Shown here: piece by piece, positions 1-9,354 of the stretch
How the letters are laid out: every line of letters begins with the position of its first letter
Numbering within the stretch: position 1 is the first letter of the stretch
Origin: Nostoc linckia FACHB-104
Lineage (GTDB): Bacteria; Cyanobacteriota; Cyanobacteriia; Cyanobacteriales; Nostocaceae
Assembly: GCF_014696615.1 (NCBI RefSeq)
Contig: NZ_JACJQJ010000025.1
Span: 1 to 64,000 of the forward strand
DNA: 64,000 nt
Reading direction: 5' to 3'
Translations under genes and position numbers: made by a program
Notes under the pieces: model-generated
Seen by the model: the letters and a program-made list of their open reading frames with translations, nothing else
The model's database searches: none
Told to the model about the DNA's origin: nothing

Positions 1-248
1 TTCTCCCCCAAACCCCCGATTGGGTGACGGTTGCGTCCCCCAAACCCCCTCCAAAATTATTGTTCTGTTTTTTTGTTGAGTAACTGGTTTTTTGGTTTTG
101 TGCTCAATTAATTTTCGTAACTGAACTGTATTTGGTTATCACTCTTGTATTAGGGAAATCCCAAAAATCAATCATGCAAATTTCTGCAAATTTCTAGATA
201 TAACACTAATCTTAGTTTCCTCTGCCCCCTGCTCCCTGCCCTGATTCC

Positions 249-650
249 TTACTGCGATCGCAATTCTTTGCTACGGCTTTGCTGGCGTAGTTGTTGTGCT
301 AGCTGTTGTGCATCTTTTTCGGCTTGAAATAAATCAACACTGCGGTTTGTGAGAATAAATGACTCATCTGGCTGTTTTCTCACCCAGGGGATAGTTACTG
401 CTAAATACTCACAAGTGCTGTTATGCGGCTTACCTTTCTCTTGCAGCTTGCTAGCGATCGCCTTAAATTCTAAAATCATTTCTTCTAGCTGTGCAGCCAT
501 TTGATTGATGCATTGCACTTGCGATAACAAACGCTCCCATTCATCACTAATATTGTCTTTTGGGAATTGCAATGGTGCGATCGCAGTCGTTGCCGATTTT
601 GTGGGAAATGGCACAATTGCCAGATTAGGTGTTTTTTTGTATTCTTTCAT
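249..650 (-). CDS. Hypothetical protein, 133 aa
   Basis: I do not recognise this family. The protein is mostly hydrophilic, with no signal peptide or membrane segment. The middle (about residues 35-70) is rich in Glu, Gln and Leu and could form a helix or short coiled coil. The C-terminal 30 residues are Gln/Arg-rich and also look helical. I placed the start at the ATG at 650; a TTG four codons upstream (662) is in frame, but neither has a clear ribosome binding site. HIP1 sites inside the gene match the host genome, so there is no sign of recent transfer. No neighbour suggests a function. Confidence is moderate that it is real and low for any role. Confidence 0.55.
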   Translation of the reverse strand: MKEYKKTPNLAIVPFPTKSATTAIAPLQFPKDNISDEWERLLSQVQCINQMAAQLEEMILEFKAIASKLQEKGKPHNSTCEYLAVTIPWVRKQPDESFILTNRSVDLFQAEKDAQQLAQQLRQQSRSKELRSQ

Positions 651-662
651 ACTTTTTAACAA

Positions 663-975
663 GGCTAACTAGCTGTTAAAGCATTTTAACAGGTTGCTAG
701 TACGTATATACTACTTTATGGTTGGTGAAGTTGTGAATAAAAGTTACTGTCTGGAGCTACCCAGATGGGAAAATGTAGTTGCAATACTACAAGGGTGAGA
801 ATTTGGAAATCAAAATTTGCTTTAGGGAACAAATTAAGGGATCAGGTTTAAAGACTTGCTTCTTAAATGACAAATATTAAATATGCTGCTGTATTGTATA
901 GCTGTATGCGGAATTAATAGGAGCAATAGAAAATTTTTAAATAAATGAAATTTCTAACATCCACAGGAAGATAAA
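663..975. other. Intergenic stretch, no gene seen
   Basis: This AT-rich spacer separates two minus-strand genes. I see no open frame of note, no strong hairpin and no repeat in it. The promoter of the gene ending at 249 should lie here. Confidence 0.5.
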
Positions 976-1530
976 TTAATATTTGTCAACAGATTCAAAT
1001 TTCCTATAATTTACTCGCCATTCTTCTAGATTGTCTATAGTGATAGACTTAGTTATTACATTAACATCGTTACCACGCCAGTCTATTTCTGGGTCGGTTG
1101 TAAAAACGCCACATTCTAATTGGTCGTTTCTAATATTCCAGTATTCGCTAAATCGGCTTTTTAAGGTAATAACTTGGTCAAAAACCTTGTTCCTGTGTTT
1201 ATTCCTTCTTTTTCTTTCGGTTGCGCCTGTGGCTTCTGTATCAATAAACTTAGTTTCAATTAAAAATAGATTGCCGCGATTTGTTAGGTAGACAAAATCA
1301 CACTTACCCAAATCAGTATAATCTGCAATTGGCGACTTTTCAAATAATAATAATTCCGAACATGAAGGAAATAATTTATTCAGGTTAAGGAATAAATAAG
1401 CTTGTAATAGCAATTCTTTATCATAAGGAAAAAAAAGCACACCCTCAAAAAATTTTTTGATGTCTTCTTGAGTTTGAGGTTGTATTTTTCTACAATATGA
1501 TACAAATTTATGTAGCTCAGTTACCATCAT
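976..1530 (-). CDS. PD-(D/E)XK nuclease-like protein
   Basis: A protein of about 184 aa whose middle carries the spaced pattern D79 ... E93-T-K95 (numbered from a TTG one codon before the chosen start). An Asp at the end of one strand and an E-x-K on the next, in a hydrophobic context (LFLIETKF), is the hallmark of the PD-(D/E)XK nuclease fold, so a small endonuclease or a degenerate relative is likely. It is followed by a basic stretch (ERKRRNKHRNK). The start is the ATG at 1530, with a GGAG-like site upstream in the mRNA; TTG at 1533 is possible. No partner methyltransferase or antitoxin lies beside it, so a classical restriction system is not supported. The assignment rests on the motif alone. 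Confidence 0.5.
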   Translation of the reverse strand: MMVTELHKFVSYCRKIQPQTQEDIKKFFEGVLFFPYDKELLLQAYLFLNLNKLFPSCSELLLFEKSPIADYTDLGKCDFVYLTNRGNLFLIETKFIDTEATGATERKRRNKHRNKVFDQVITLKSRFSEYWNIRNDQLECGVFTTDPEIDWRGNDVNVITKSITIDNLEEWRVNYRKFESVDKY

Positions 1531-1779
1531 CAAGTCTTATCTCCTTCCCCTGATTATTGCCTATATGGCATGGCATCAAAAGATACCATGCAAAAGAGGA
1601 AGAGAACATCCGCATAAGTAACCAAAAAACAAAATCAATTGCCGTTTGTCTAAGGCTATCTACTGTTGACGCTGTAGTAAATCTTATGTCAAGCTAGTCC
1701 AGCAATTATCAGTAGAATAACTAGAAGTATATTATAAATCAGGCTTGATGAACTTGTAACATTGTAACTTTAACTACCA

Positions 1780-3129
1780 TTAACTACCAGTTAATGGTTT
1801 GATGTGAGCTGGGAATCTGGCATTTTCTAGAGCAATCAAAGCACTGAGAGAATCTTGTACCCAAAATTGCCTACCAAAGCGGACAAGTTGACGAGAACTT
1901 CCCGACTGTATAACTCCAATTACAGGTATTTTCGCTTTCTCTTTTTCCCCAGCTTGTTCTTTCAAAACATTTCGTAAGCGATCGCGTTCTTCAATGTTGA
2001 CTGCTTGTAGGGGAGTGAGTTCGACCATAATCAGTTTTACTGTTTCCACTTGTTCTGCATCTTCAACAATTAATTGAGTTTGGTCGTCTCTGCGGTCTAC
2101 TTTACCCCAAATAATCAACCTCGCATCTACTTCAAGTAACGAACTAATACGTTCATAATTTTTAGGAAAGACGACGGCTTCTGACTGTGAAGTTAAATCT
2201 TCAATTTGCAAAATTGCCATTGGATCGCCTTTTTTGGTGATGACTTTTTTCACCCCATTCAGCATGACAACGGCACAAATCATCATGTCTTCTCTTTGTT
2301 CGCCAAGTTGGGAAAGATTAATTGGCGCTAGTACTAAAGATGATTGCTTAATAGATTTGAGGGGATGATCTGATACATAAAAACCTAAGAGTTCTTTTTC
2401 CATCCGTAATTTTTCTTGAGGAGGAAAATCAGAAACAGGTTGAGATTTGGGGGCAATTTCAAAAGCATTATTGCCGTTTTTATTATTTGGAGACGAAAAG
2501 CCGCCTAATAAATCAAAAATACTGCCCTGACCACTAGCACGGTCTTTAGCACGTGATTGTGCCCAATCATACACTAGTGGCAGGTCTTGCATGAGCTGGT
2601 GACGATTGGGTTGAATTTTGTCAAAAGCACCACAAGAGATCAGCGACTCCATAGTTCGGCGGTTCACAGCACGCAAATCTATGCGATCGCAAAAATCCCC
2701 CAGGGATTTAAACTCGCCGCTTTCTTCCCTAGCTTCCAGAATACAGGCGATCGCATTCTGTCCTACATTTCGCACTGCTGAAAAACCAAATAAAATCTTG
2801 TCTGCTGCTGGCGTAAAATCTACCCCAGAACGATTAATATCTGGCGGTTCAATTTGAATACCCATACTCATACAAGTGGCAATATATTTTTGCACCTTGT
2901 CAGTGTCACCACTGTTAGCTGTTAACAGTGCAGCCATATATTCCAAAGGATAATTAGCTTTTAAATATGCCGTTTGATAAGTTACATATCCATAAGCTGT
3001 AGAGTGAGATTTATTAAAACAATTGGAAGCGATTAAACCATTTTTAATCGCAAAATTATGGTCTTGTTCCACCCCAATGTCATAGACATTTTCTGCGCCT
3101 ATAGCTCTGCGTGTAACTATTTTGACCAT
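1780..3129 (-). CDS. dnaE: DNA polymerase III alpha C-terminal half with split-intein C-fragment
   Basis: This 449-aa gene product is the C-terminal half of the replicative DNA polymerase alpha subunit, made as a separate polypeptide. Residues 1-36 match the C-fragment of the cyanobacterial split DnaE intein: they contain NVYDIGVEQDHNF with its conserved Asp-His and end in ASN, followed directly by the C-extein Cys-Phe-Asn (C37). In this family the two halves associate and trans-splice, joining the DnaE N-half to this C-extein. The extein (residues 37-449) begins CFNKSHSTAYGYV, typical of the alpha subunit, and continues through helix-hairpin-helix-like and OB-fold regions. The start is the ATG at 3129, giving the 36-residue fragment known from other cyanobacteria. 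The N-half gene is not in this window. Confidence 0.97.
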   Translation of the reverse strand: MVKIVTRRAIGAENVYDIGVEQDHNFAIKNGLIASNCFNKSHSTAYGYVTYQTAYLKANYPLEYMAALLTANSGDTDKVQKYIATCMSMGIQIEPPDINRSGVDFTPAADKILFGFSAVRNVGQNAIACILEAREESGEFKSLGDFCDRIDLRAVNRRTMESLISCGAFDKIQPNRHQLMQDLPLVYDWAQSRAKDRASGQGSIFDLLGGFSSPNNKNGNNAFEIAPKSQPVSDFPPQEKLRMEKELLGFYVSDHPLKSIKQSSLVLAPINLSQLGEQREDMMICAVVMLNGVKKVITKKGDPMAILQIEDLTSQSEAVVFPKNYERISSLLEVDARLIIWGKVDRRDDQTQLIVEDAEQVETVKLIMVELTPLQAVNIEERDRLRNVLKEQAGEKEKAKIPVIGVIQSGSSRQLVRFGRQFWVQDSLSALIALENARFPAHIKPLTGS

Positions 3130-3392
3130 TTACCCCTACTCCCGTTAACAATCTATATAAATGCTTTAATTTATCAATTAATCTGGATTGTAAACTAAGC
3201 GATACCCATACTACACAATCCATTCCACTGCTAACACTGCTATACTTTTACACGAAAATGAGGATTGGGGACTGGGAGGACAAGGGAAGGGGGAAAGAAG
3301 CAAATATTCCATTACTCAATGCCCAATGCCCAATGCCCAATCCCCCAAATATGTACTAAAATCAAGGACTTGAGTCACTTAAGGAAGCAATC
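3130..3392. other. Divergent promoter region of dnaE-C and gatA
   Basis: This 263-bp spacer between divergent dnaE-C and gatA must carry both promoters. It contains a run of the heptamer CCCAATG (three to four units, about 3315-3342) and a G-rich stretch (about 3262-3297), typical of cyanobacterial short tandem repeats. I cannot place the promoters with confidence. Confidence 0.5.
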
Positions 3393-4859
3393 ATGGCATC
3401 CATCCGGGAGTTGCACGAACAACTAATTAAAAAAGAACGTTCTGCTGTCGAAATTACCCAAGAAGCTTTAGACCGCATTCAAGCTTTAGAGCCGAAATTG
3501 CACAGTTTCTTGTGTGTCACGGCGCAACAGGCGTTAGAGCAGGCTCGTGCTGTGGATGCTAAAATCGCTGCTGGTGAAGAAATTGGGCTATTGGCTGGGA
3601 TTCCTATTGGCATCAAAGACAATATGTGTACCAAAGGTATTACCACCACTTGCGCCTCTAAAATTTTAGAAAATTTTGTGCCGCCTTATGAATCAACGGT
3701 AACGCAAAAACTGGCAGATGCTGGGGCGGTGATGGTAGGTAAAACGAACTTAGATGAGTTCGCTATGGGTAGTTCCACAGAAAACTCTGCTTACCAAGTC
3801 ACGGCTAATCCTTGGGATTTATCGCGGATTCCCGGTGGTTCTTCTGGAGGTTCAGCAGCAGCAGTGGCTGCGGAAGAATGTGTTGTGTCTCTCGGTTCTG
3901 ATACCGGTGGCTCAATTCGCCAACCTGCATCTTTCTGTGGTGTAGTAGGTTTGAAACCTACTTATGGGCTGGTTTCTCGTTATGGTTTGGTGGCTTACGC
4001 TTCATCTTTGGATCAAATCGGGCCATTTGGACGCACAGTAGAAGATGCCGCAATATTATTGAGTGCGATCGCGGGTTACGATCCTAAAGACTCTACTTCC
4101 TTAAAAGTAGAAATCCCTGATTACGCTGCTACTTTAAGACCAGACCTGAAAGCTAGAAAGAAAATTAGAATCGGTGTCATCAAAGAAACTTTTGGTCAAG
4201 GGTTAGACTCCGTTGTTGAAAAAGCAGTTACCAAAGCGATTGAACAACTGCAACATTTAGGCGCAGAAATTCATGTAGTTTCCTGTCCTAACTTCCGCTA
4301 CGGTTTACCCAGCTACTACATCATCGCCCCCTCCGAAGCATCAGCTAATCTAGCTCGTTATGATGGCGTGAAGTATGGCTTACGGGTTCCTGATGCAGAT
4401 AATCTGCTGTCGATGTACACTCGTACCCGCGCTAGTGGCTTTGGTACAGAAGTAAAACGGCGGATTATGATTGGCACTTACGCCCTTTCAGCTGGTTATT
4501 ATGATGCCTATTATTTGAAAGCGCAAAAAGTCCGCACTCTGATTAAGCAAGACTTTGAAAAAGCTTTTGAACAAGTTGATGTGTTAGTTTCTCCGACTGC
4601 ACCAACTACAGCATTCAAGGCGGGAGAAAAAACCACCGATCCCTTGAGTATGTATTTAACTGACTTGATGACTATTCCTGTGAATCTTGCTGGTTTACCA
4701 GGTTTAAGTGTTCCCTGTGGATTTGATGAAAATGGACTACCCATTGGATTGCAGCTAATTGGCAAAGTCCTACGAGAAGATCAACTATTTCAGATAGCTT
4801 ACGCCTATGAGCAAGCTACTAATTGGCATTTACGCCAACCAGAATTAGCTGGAAGTTAG
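3393..4859 (+). CDS. gatA: Asp-tRNA(Asn)/Glu-tRNA(Gln) amidotransferase subunit A
   Basis: GatA is the amidase subunit of GatCAB. It releases ammonia from glutamine to convert Glu-tRNA(Gln), and in many bacteria Asp-tRNA(Asn), to the amidated form. The 488-aa protein has the full amidase signature: K75 in GIKDN, S150 in [11 protein letters not shown] and S174 in [11 protein letters not shown], with the same spacing as the known Lys-Ser-Ser triad. Full length and no defects. An AAGGA ribosome site lies just before the ATG at 3393. gatB and gatC are not adjacent; scattered gat genes are usual in cyanobacteria. The stop codon runs straight into a G-rich heptad repeat (4859-4882). Confidence 0.97.
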   Translation: MASIRELHEQLIKKERSAVEITQEALDRIQALEPKLHSFLCVTAQQALEQARAVDAKIAAGEEIGLLAGIPIGIKDNMCTKGITTTCASKILENFVPPYESTVTQKLADAGAVMVGKTNLDEFAMGSSTENSAYQVTANPWDLSRIPGGSSGGSAAAVAAEECVVSLGSDTGGSIRQPASFCGVVGLKPTYGLVSRYGLVAYASSLDQIGPFGRTVEDAAILLSAIAGYDPKDSTSLKVEIPDYAATLRPDLKARKKIRIGVIKETFGQGLDSVVEKAVTKAIEQLQHLGAEIHVVSCPNFRYGLPSYYIIAPSEASANLARYDGVKYGLRVPDADNLLSMYTRTRASGFGTEVKRRIMIGTYALSAGYYDAYYLKAQKVRTLIKQDFEKAFEQVDVLVSPTAPTTAFKAGEKTTDPLSMYLTDLMTIPVNLAGLPGLSVPCGFDENGLPIGLQLIGKVLREDQLFQIAYAYEQATNWHLRQPELAGS

Positions 4860-4882
4860 GGACTGGGGACTGGGGATTAGGG
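4859..4882 (+). repeat. G-rich heptad repeat at the gatA stop (possible G-quadruplex)
   Basis: Four G-runs of 3-4 with three- or four-base linkers (GGGACTGGGGACTGGGG then ATTAGGG) begin at the last base of the gatA stop codon. The pattern meets the usual G-quadruplex consensus on the coding strand. Similar repeats follow the stop codons of other plus-strand genes in the window. Confidence 0.6.
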
Positions 4883-4971
4883 AATGCTGCAAAATGAATC
4901 ATGGCATTTATCCATTGGTGTCGGGAAAACCCATTCCTTCTAAGGATTAGGATAAAAGACACCCCGACACC

Positions 4972-5009
4972 GTCAACAGTCAACAGTCAACCGTCAACCG
5001 TCAACCGTC
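4972..5009. repeat. Tandem heptanucleotide repeat GTCAAC(A/C)
   Basis: Five consecutive 7-bp units, GTCAACA twice then GTCAACC three times, followed by a partial unit. They sit after a 9-bp inverted repeat (GGTGTCGGG at 4917-4925, CCCGACACC at 4963-4971). Short tandemly repeated heptamers are a known feature of heterocystous cyanobacteria. Confidence 0.8.
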
Positions 5010-5211
5010 TACGTAAAATCTTTTAGGGGTGGGATGAGCTTAACAGGCTAATCCCTAATATTTTTAGTGTTTAGCTTACTTCTAGCTACAAAGATTAAAA
5101 TATTAATAGAATAGTAAACTTATATGAATTTAATGTATATAATATCACTGAGTAATTCAAACTCATTAAAATAATTCGGAATTAAATTAAGTATAAATAC
5201 TTAAAAAGCAT

Positions 5212-5240
5212 CACCAATCCCAGGATTTGGTGAATTTTTT
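5212..5240 (+). terminator. Terminator-like hairpin followed by T-run
   Basis: CACCAATCC and GGATTTGGTG form a stem with one bulge and a two-base loop, followed by AATTTTTT. On the plus strand this resembles an intrinsic terminator. It lies 350 bases after gatA and 65 before the hydrolase gene, so it could end gatA transcripts or act in the hydrolase leader. Confidence 0.4.
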
Positions 5241-5304
5241 CACGCTGTCTTAATTACGAATTACGAATTATTTAAGATACTGGGAAACTAAAAAATCAGG
5301 GTAA

Positions 5305-6207
5305 ATGAGTATAAACAGGTTGAATCTGCCATTAAATTTGTTGTTCAAGCTGGTAATTTGGTTCGCTATTATTGGTGCGATCGCCTATTTTTGTGTATGT
5401 ATATTTCTGTTTATTCAGCAACCCCGGCTGATATTTTTTCCTTCTACTACCATTGAAAAGACACCAGAGTTATTTAACCTCCCTTATGAAGAAGTTTGGT
5501 TACCAGTGCTAGGGGGAAATGCTAAAGGCGAACGCATTCATGGCTGGTGGCTCAAAGCTAAACAAGGCGATAAAAAATCTAATAGCAAAGTTTTGTTGTT
5601 TCTCCACGGTAACGGTATCAATATTGGTGCAAACATTGCCCATGCCCATCGATTTTATCAACTAGGGTTTTCCGTATTGCTAATTGATTATCGGGGTTAT
5701 GGCCGCAGTGAAGGGGCCTTTCCGAACGAAAGCAGAGTGTATCAAGATGCAGCCACAGCGTGGAATCATTTAGTACAGCAACGGCAAATTCCACCCAGCC
5801 ATATTTTTATCTATGGCCATTCTTTGGGGGGTGCAATAGCCATTGATTTAGCTCTCAAACACCCAGAAGCTGCTGGACTAATTGTAGAGAGTTCTTTTAC
5901 CTCCATTCGAGATGTGGTAGCTTACAGGAACTTGTTTCGCATCTTCCCCGTCAATTTAATCCTGACACAACGGTTTGAATCGATAAAAAAAATACCAAAG
6001 TTAAAAGTACCAGTATTATTCATTCATGGCATTGAAGATTCAAGTGTGCCGTTTTTTATGAGTAAAGAACTGTATGCTATTGCTCCCGAACCAAAACAGC
6101 TGATTTTAGTTCCCAATGCTGAACATAACAATGTAGCAGATTTAGCCGGTGTGCAATATCTGCAATGGGTAGATGATTTTGTGCAACAAGTTTATATTCG
6201 CAGGTAA
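5305..6207 (+). CDS. Membrane-anchored alpha/beta hydrolase
   Basis: A 300-aa serine hydrolase. Residues 15-38 form one membrane segment, so the catalytic domain is probably anchored at a membrane face. The fold markers are in order: the oxyanion-region HGNG (101-104), the strand and turn LLIDYRGYGRSEG (125-137), the nucleophile elbow GHSLGG with S173, D245 in HGIEDSSVPF, and H274 in NAEHNN. This layout matches the YqkD/BEM46-like hydrolases. The substrate cannot be told from the sequence. The ATG at 5305 has a weak AGGGT site upstream. The gene seems monocistronic; a hairpin lies at 6372-6404 downstream. Confidence 0.85.
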   Translation: MSINRLNLPLNLLFKLVIWFAIIGAIAYFCVCIFLFIQQPRLIFFPSTTIEKTPELFNLPYEEVWLPVLGGNAKGERIHGWWLKAKQGDKKSNSKVLLFLHGNGINIGANIAHAHRFYQLGFSVLLIDYRGYGRSEGAFPNESRVYQDAATAWNHLVQQRQIPPSHIFIYGHSLGGAIAIDLALKHPEAAGLIVESSFTSIRDVVAYRNLFRIFPVNLILTQRFESIKKIPKLKVPVLFIHGIEDSSVPFFMSKELYAIAPEPKQLILVPNAEHNNVADLAGVQYLQWVDDFVQQVYIRR

Positions 6208-6371
6208 ATTCATCAGGTCAAATACATCTAAGAGGATGTTTGATTCTGGGCTAGTGAAGTATTCTCTGCCAGCGAATTGATTTTGGTGGCAATATCACGA
6301 TTTTTACTGCATAAAAACGCAGGTTTTTATTCATCTAACAACTGCATATTACATTTATCGAGGCATAGCAG

Positions 6372-6404
6372 CTAACCGCAGTTTATAGTAAAAACTACGG
6401 TTAG
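6372..6404. other. Hairpin downstream of hydrolase
   Basis: CTAACCG pairs with CGGTTAG, and after one mismatch AGTTT pairs with AAACT around a short A/T loop. No T-run follows directly. It could be a weak terminator or a leader structure for the next gene. The rest of the 309-bp spacer (6208-6516) shows nothing clear. Confidence 0.4.
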
Positions 6405-6558
6405 ATTTAATGCTAAGTAAAAAAGTATCTTTGTCTATAAAAATACCTTTTCAGGGGGAGAAAATTCCCAGATAAAAATCCGGATCAGTCACCAAACAGG
6501 AGAAGCAATTATACAGGTGGAACTACTCTTGCCTCCAGTATTGGAAGAGACTTTAACT

Positions 6559-7647
6559 ATGACTACGACATCTGTATATTTGCTAACAATTCCCGGAAAT
6601 CCTCCTATTGAAATTCCTCGTGAGCAATTGCGATCGCTGCTTGCTGATATTGAAGCTGAATTACACCGTAGTAAGGTTTATCGAAATGCTTTAGGTACTT
6701 TACAAGACTTACTAGGGACTTCAGCGGAACAAGCCAAGGTTTTGTTTAAAGCAGTCAGTAGAGAGGCAATTGCTTTAGCATTTCAGCAATTTGCGACACA
6801 TCATCAACAAGTTACAAATATCAGTCCTGAGACAGATGTTCCTAGTATTTCTTCCCATCTGGAGCTAGAAGACACTAGTAATTTATCACAGTCATTAACA
6901 AGTATTACATCGCACACTCAAGAACCAGTAGCAAATACCAGTGTGGATAATGTGCCATCACAGGTAACAACAACAGCAGATGTAGCAAGAAAACCCGAAT
7001 CTAAATTTACAAAAACTGCATGGAAGAAGTGGCTGAATTATAATCAAAAACCATCTAGTACCCAACAACCACAGCAGACTGTAATTGACGAATATGCAAT
7101 CACGTTGCGTCAAATAGGCCAAAAATTTCAGGAAGCACGAGAATCTCAAGGATGGTCTTTAATCCAACTTAAAGAACACACTCATATCCCCCTTCATCAT
7201 ATGGATGCCTTAGAAAAAGGCAACATAGATTTATTACCAGAAGATGTGTTTGTCCGTGGCTTTATTCGGGTTATCGGAAATACTTTAGGGCTAAATGGTA
7301 CAGCCTTAGCAGCTTCCTTACCTAAACATGAGACAGCTAAGTCACAAGCCGCTTTACCTGCTTGGTGTCAGGCGCAAAAGGCTACTGGTGGATTAGCGCT
7401 GGAACTTCGCCCGATGCATTTATATGTAGGGTATACAGCCCTTGTTGCTGGTGCGGTAGGCGGATTATCCTTTGTATCTCCACAAGCAAACTCTGAAAAA
7501 ACCCTTCGTGTTGATGTTGACTCTCAACCAGCTTCATCCTTACCCAAGTCAACTCAGAAGCAGGAAGCTAATGCTAAACCAGGACTCAAGTCTGGTAGTA
7601 CCCGTGTGATGGTTGGGCCTGATATTTCCCCACCAGAGGCTCTGTAG
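6559..7647 (+). CDS. RodZ-like helix-turn-helix membrane protein
   Basis: About 362 aa. The central part (roughly residues 175-250) matches the RodZ-type HTH_25 domain: LRQIGQKFQEARESQGWSL, then LKEHTHIPLHHMDALEKG and LPEDVFVRGFIRVIG. One hydrophobic segment near residues 285-305 (YVGYTALVAGAVGGLSFV) is followed by a short Ser/Lys/Pro-rich tail. RodZ proteins link the MreB cytoskeleton to the envelope, but this one has a long unrelated N-terminal region (about 1-100, helical) and lacks a sizeable periplasmic beta domain, so it is RodZ-like rather than a certain RodZ. I chose the ATG at 6559 with GGAAGAG nine bases upstream; a GTG at 6517 would add 14 residues. Confidence 0.75.
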   Translation: MTTTSVYLLTIPGNPPIEIPREQLRSLLADIEAELHRSKVYRNALGTLQDLLGTSAEQAKVLFKAVSREAIALAFQQFATHHQQVTNISPETDVPSISSHLELEDTSNLSQSLTSITSHTQEPVANTSVDNVPSQVTTTADVARKPESKFTKTAWKKWLNYNQKPSSTQQPQQTVIDEYAITLRQIGQKFQEARESQGWSLIQLKEHTHIPLHHMDALEKGNIDLLPEDVFVRGFIRVIGNTLGLNGTALAASLPKHETAKSQAALPAWCQAQKATGGLALELRPMHLYVGYTALVAGAVGGLSFVSPQANSEKTLRVDVDSQPASSLPKSTQKQEANAKPGLKSGSTRVMVGPDISPPEAL

Positions 7648-8200
7648 CGCTAATATAAGCGATCGCAGTTTTGTACTTGTTAAAGAATGCGATCGCGCTT
7701 TATATTATCTCCGTTAAATTATCATCCCTAGCTCATTGCATCTTTCCACTCGCAATGACTGTTATTGTATGGGGAATGAGATTAATTACTGATTTAATTT
7801 TTAATTTAATTAAAACTGAGAAGTTTTATCTGCCATACATTAGTAAAAACACTTAAATTATAGTCAATTATTTAGCCCTCTAAGAGTATATATGATTACC
7901 ATTTTCTAAAATGGTGATTTTTATTTTCATAGTAGCTTTATCTTCTATCAGCCATTAATCTAGAATTTTAACTATAGGTTTCTCAATCAAAAAGCTATTG
8001 CTCTCTAGCATTAAATCTGGGAAATACTTGCAGTATAAGGAATATAAGATATTACTTATCCTAAGTTTTAGGATAGCAAATACAAATATATCTAGTCTGC
8101 CAACTTAAACTTTCGATAAAATCAACCTGTATAAGATGTTTTTTTTTAAACATTAAATTATATTGTGAATAAAGCTATGCACTTAGAAATTTAGACACAT
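7648..8200. other. Intergenic region before PEP-CTERM gene
   Basis: This AT-rich 553-bp spacer contains the terminator at 7895-7927. A 61-codon open frame (7671-7856) looks accidental: it has no ribosome site and its composition is unlike its neighbours. The promoter of the PEP-CTERM gene should lie in 7930-8190. Confidence 0.5.
7895..7927 (+). terminator. Intrinsic terminator
   Basis: ATTACCATTTT (7895-7905) pairs with AAAATGGTGAT (7908-7918) and is followed by TTTTTATTTT. This is a convincing intrinsic terminator on the plus strand, probably for the RodZ-like gene about 250 bases upstream. Confidence 0.65.
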
Positions 8201-8941
8201 ATGAATAAGCACACTGCGTTTATTTCAGCGCTTGTAGTAACAACAGGTGTTGCTTTAGCAGCGACTGCGATGCCAGCTTCTGCCGTAACCTTTGGTTTCA
8301 ACAACATTACTAATGGCGATACTGTTGGTGATGCTTATAATACCAAGTTTTCCTTTGATGTTATCGACCAAGGAAATAATAATGTGCTATTCAAATTTGC
8401 CAACAAGAGTATATCTGTACTAAATGAAGATCCTACTATTAAACAAATTGCTTTCAGTGTAGACAGTAGTGAGAATAACCTCCTGTCTGGTATGACATTC
8501 AACTCCTCGTTTAATACCTCTATTAACGGAGTCAACTTTGTAAGTGACACTAGTAATTTATCGCAAAGCAATAACATCGTAGGATGGAATAAAAATACAA
8601 ACCTTGGTGCTGGACTTGTAACAGGACAGGGTGGAGGCAATCAAAATGGCGTGCAAAAAGGTGAGGTTTTAGGAATTCAGTTTACTGGGAACTACAACAA
8701 TATTCTTACTGCTATTGCTAACGGTAAATTGAAAGTAGGTATTCATGCTGGCAGCCTTGCAAATGGTGCTAGTGATACTTATGTAAACACTACCTCTTAT
8801 GTAAGCAGTGCCCCTCTACAAGCCGTGCCTGAACCAGCTACAATCTTTGGGCTGATGGCTTTTGGTATGGGTGGATTGTTGACAGGCAAAAATGGTAAAA
8901 ATGCTAAAAAAGAAGCCCTAACAATAAAGGTAACAGCTTAA
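8201..8941 (+). CDS. PEP-CTERM sorted extracellular protein
   Basis: A 246-aa secreted protein. Residues 1-28 form a Sec signal peptide (basic MNKH, a hydrophobic core, then MPASA). Near the end is the PEP-CTERM sorting signal: VPEPATIFGL, a short hydrophobic stretch, GGLLTG and a Lys-rich tail. In this family an exosortase removes the C-terminal segment and delivers the protein to the surface or matrix. The middle is Asn/Ser/Thr/Gly-rich and beta-like, with no enzyme motif, fitting a structural or exopolysaccharide-linked protein. It may be a substrate of the exosortase encoded at 39888-40751. The gene stands alone and a strong hairpin lies 140 bases downstream. Confidence 0.88.
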   Translation: MNKHTAFISALVVTTGVALAATAMPASAVTFGFNNITNGDTVGDAYNTKFSFDVIDQGNNNVLFKFANKSISVLNEDPTIKQIAFSVDSSENNLLSGMTFNSSFNTSINGVNFVSDTSNLSQSNNIVGWNKNTNLGAGLVTGQGGGNQNGVQKGEVLGIQFTGNYNNILTAIANGKLKVGIHAGSLANGASDTYVNTTSYVSSAPLQAVPEPATIFGLMAFGMGGLLTGKNGKNAKKEALTIKVTA

Positions 8942-9080
8942 TTTTGGGAAAGTGACATTCACTGGTTATGTGAGTTGCTAACTGTTTTATTACATCCATA
9001 TATAGGTTGAAGATGATAATAAAAAAGTTCAACTTTGAGAAACTCAAAATTTAGCCAAAGGCTATATTGCAACACAACTA

Positions 9081-9107
9081 TTCCCGACTTCTTGAAGAAG
9101 CCGGGAA
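9081..9107 (+). terminator. Strong hairpin with T-rich tail
   Basis: A near-perfect stem (TTCCCGACTTCTT paired with AAGAAGCCGGGAA, one mismatch, very short loop) is followed by TTTTATTATT. It lies downstream of the PEP-CTERM gene and could terminate it. A related hairpin with ACCCGACTTTTTGAAAAACTCGGGT occurs at 29671-29701, so it may also belong to a repeat family. Confidence 0.55.
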
Positions 9108-9173
9108 TTTTATTATTCACAAATGTCTTATACCAAATTAAATTATGTTTGCGACACATCAATATATTCTAGA

Positions 9174-9194
9174 GGGCATGGCACTGCCATGCCC
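9174..9194. repeat. Palindromic repeat GGGCATGGCA-C-TGCCATGCCC
   Basis: Ten-base perfect inverted arms around a single central C. A second hairpin (TAGGGGC...GCCCCTA, about 9245-9265) and TTACGAA repeats (about 9325-9347) fill the rest of the 413-bp spacer 8942-9354. These look like interspersed repeats; no gene is apparent. Confidence 0.6.
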
Positions 9195-9354
9195 ATACCA
9201 TCTGTGGCATTCTTTTTTCAAATTGGTATTAGATAAATTCTTTGTAGGGGCAAGGCCGCCCCTACGAAAAAACTTGTATTGCTTGGTTAATTTATCTTTT
9301 GGTATTTCTACATTAATTGCTAACTACGAATTACGAATTACGAATTAGTAATTA

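Larger units (their letters stand above)
4883..5304. other. Intergenic region between gatA and hydrolase
   Basis: Apart from the heptamer array and an inverted repeat, this spacer is AT-rich and holds a terminator-like hairpin near 5212-5240. It also contains short TTACGAA repeats near 5250, also seen near 9330. No gene is apparent. Confidence 0.5.

Noticed and set aside
7671-7856. 61-codon open frame after the RodZ-like gene
   Set aside because: No ribosome site, odd composition, and it lies before the terminator in a normal 3' spacer.
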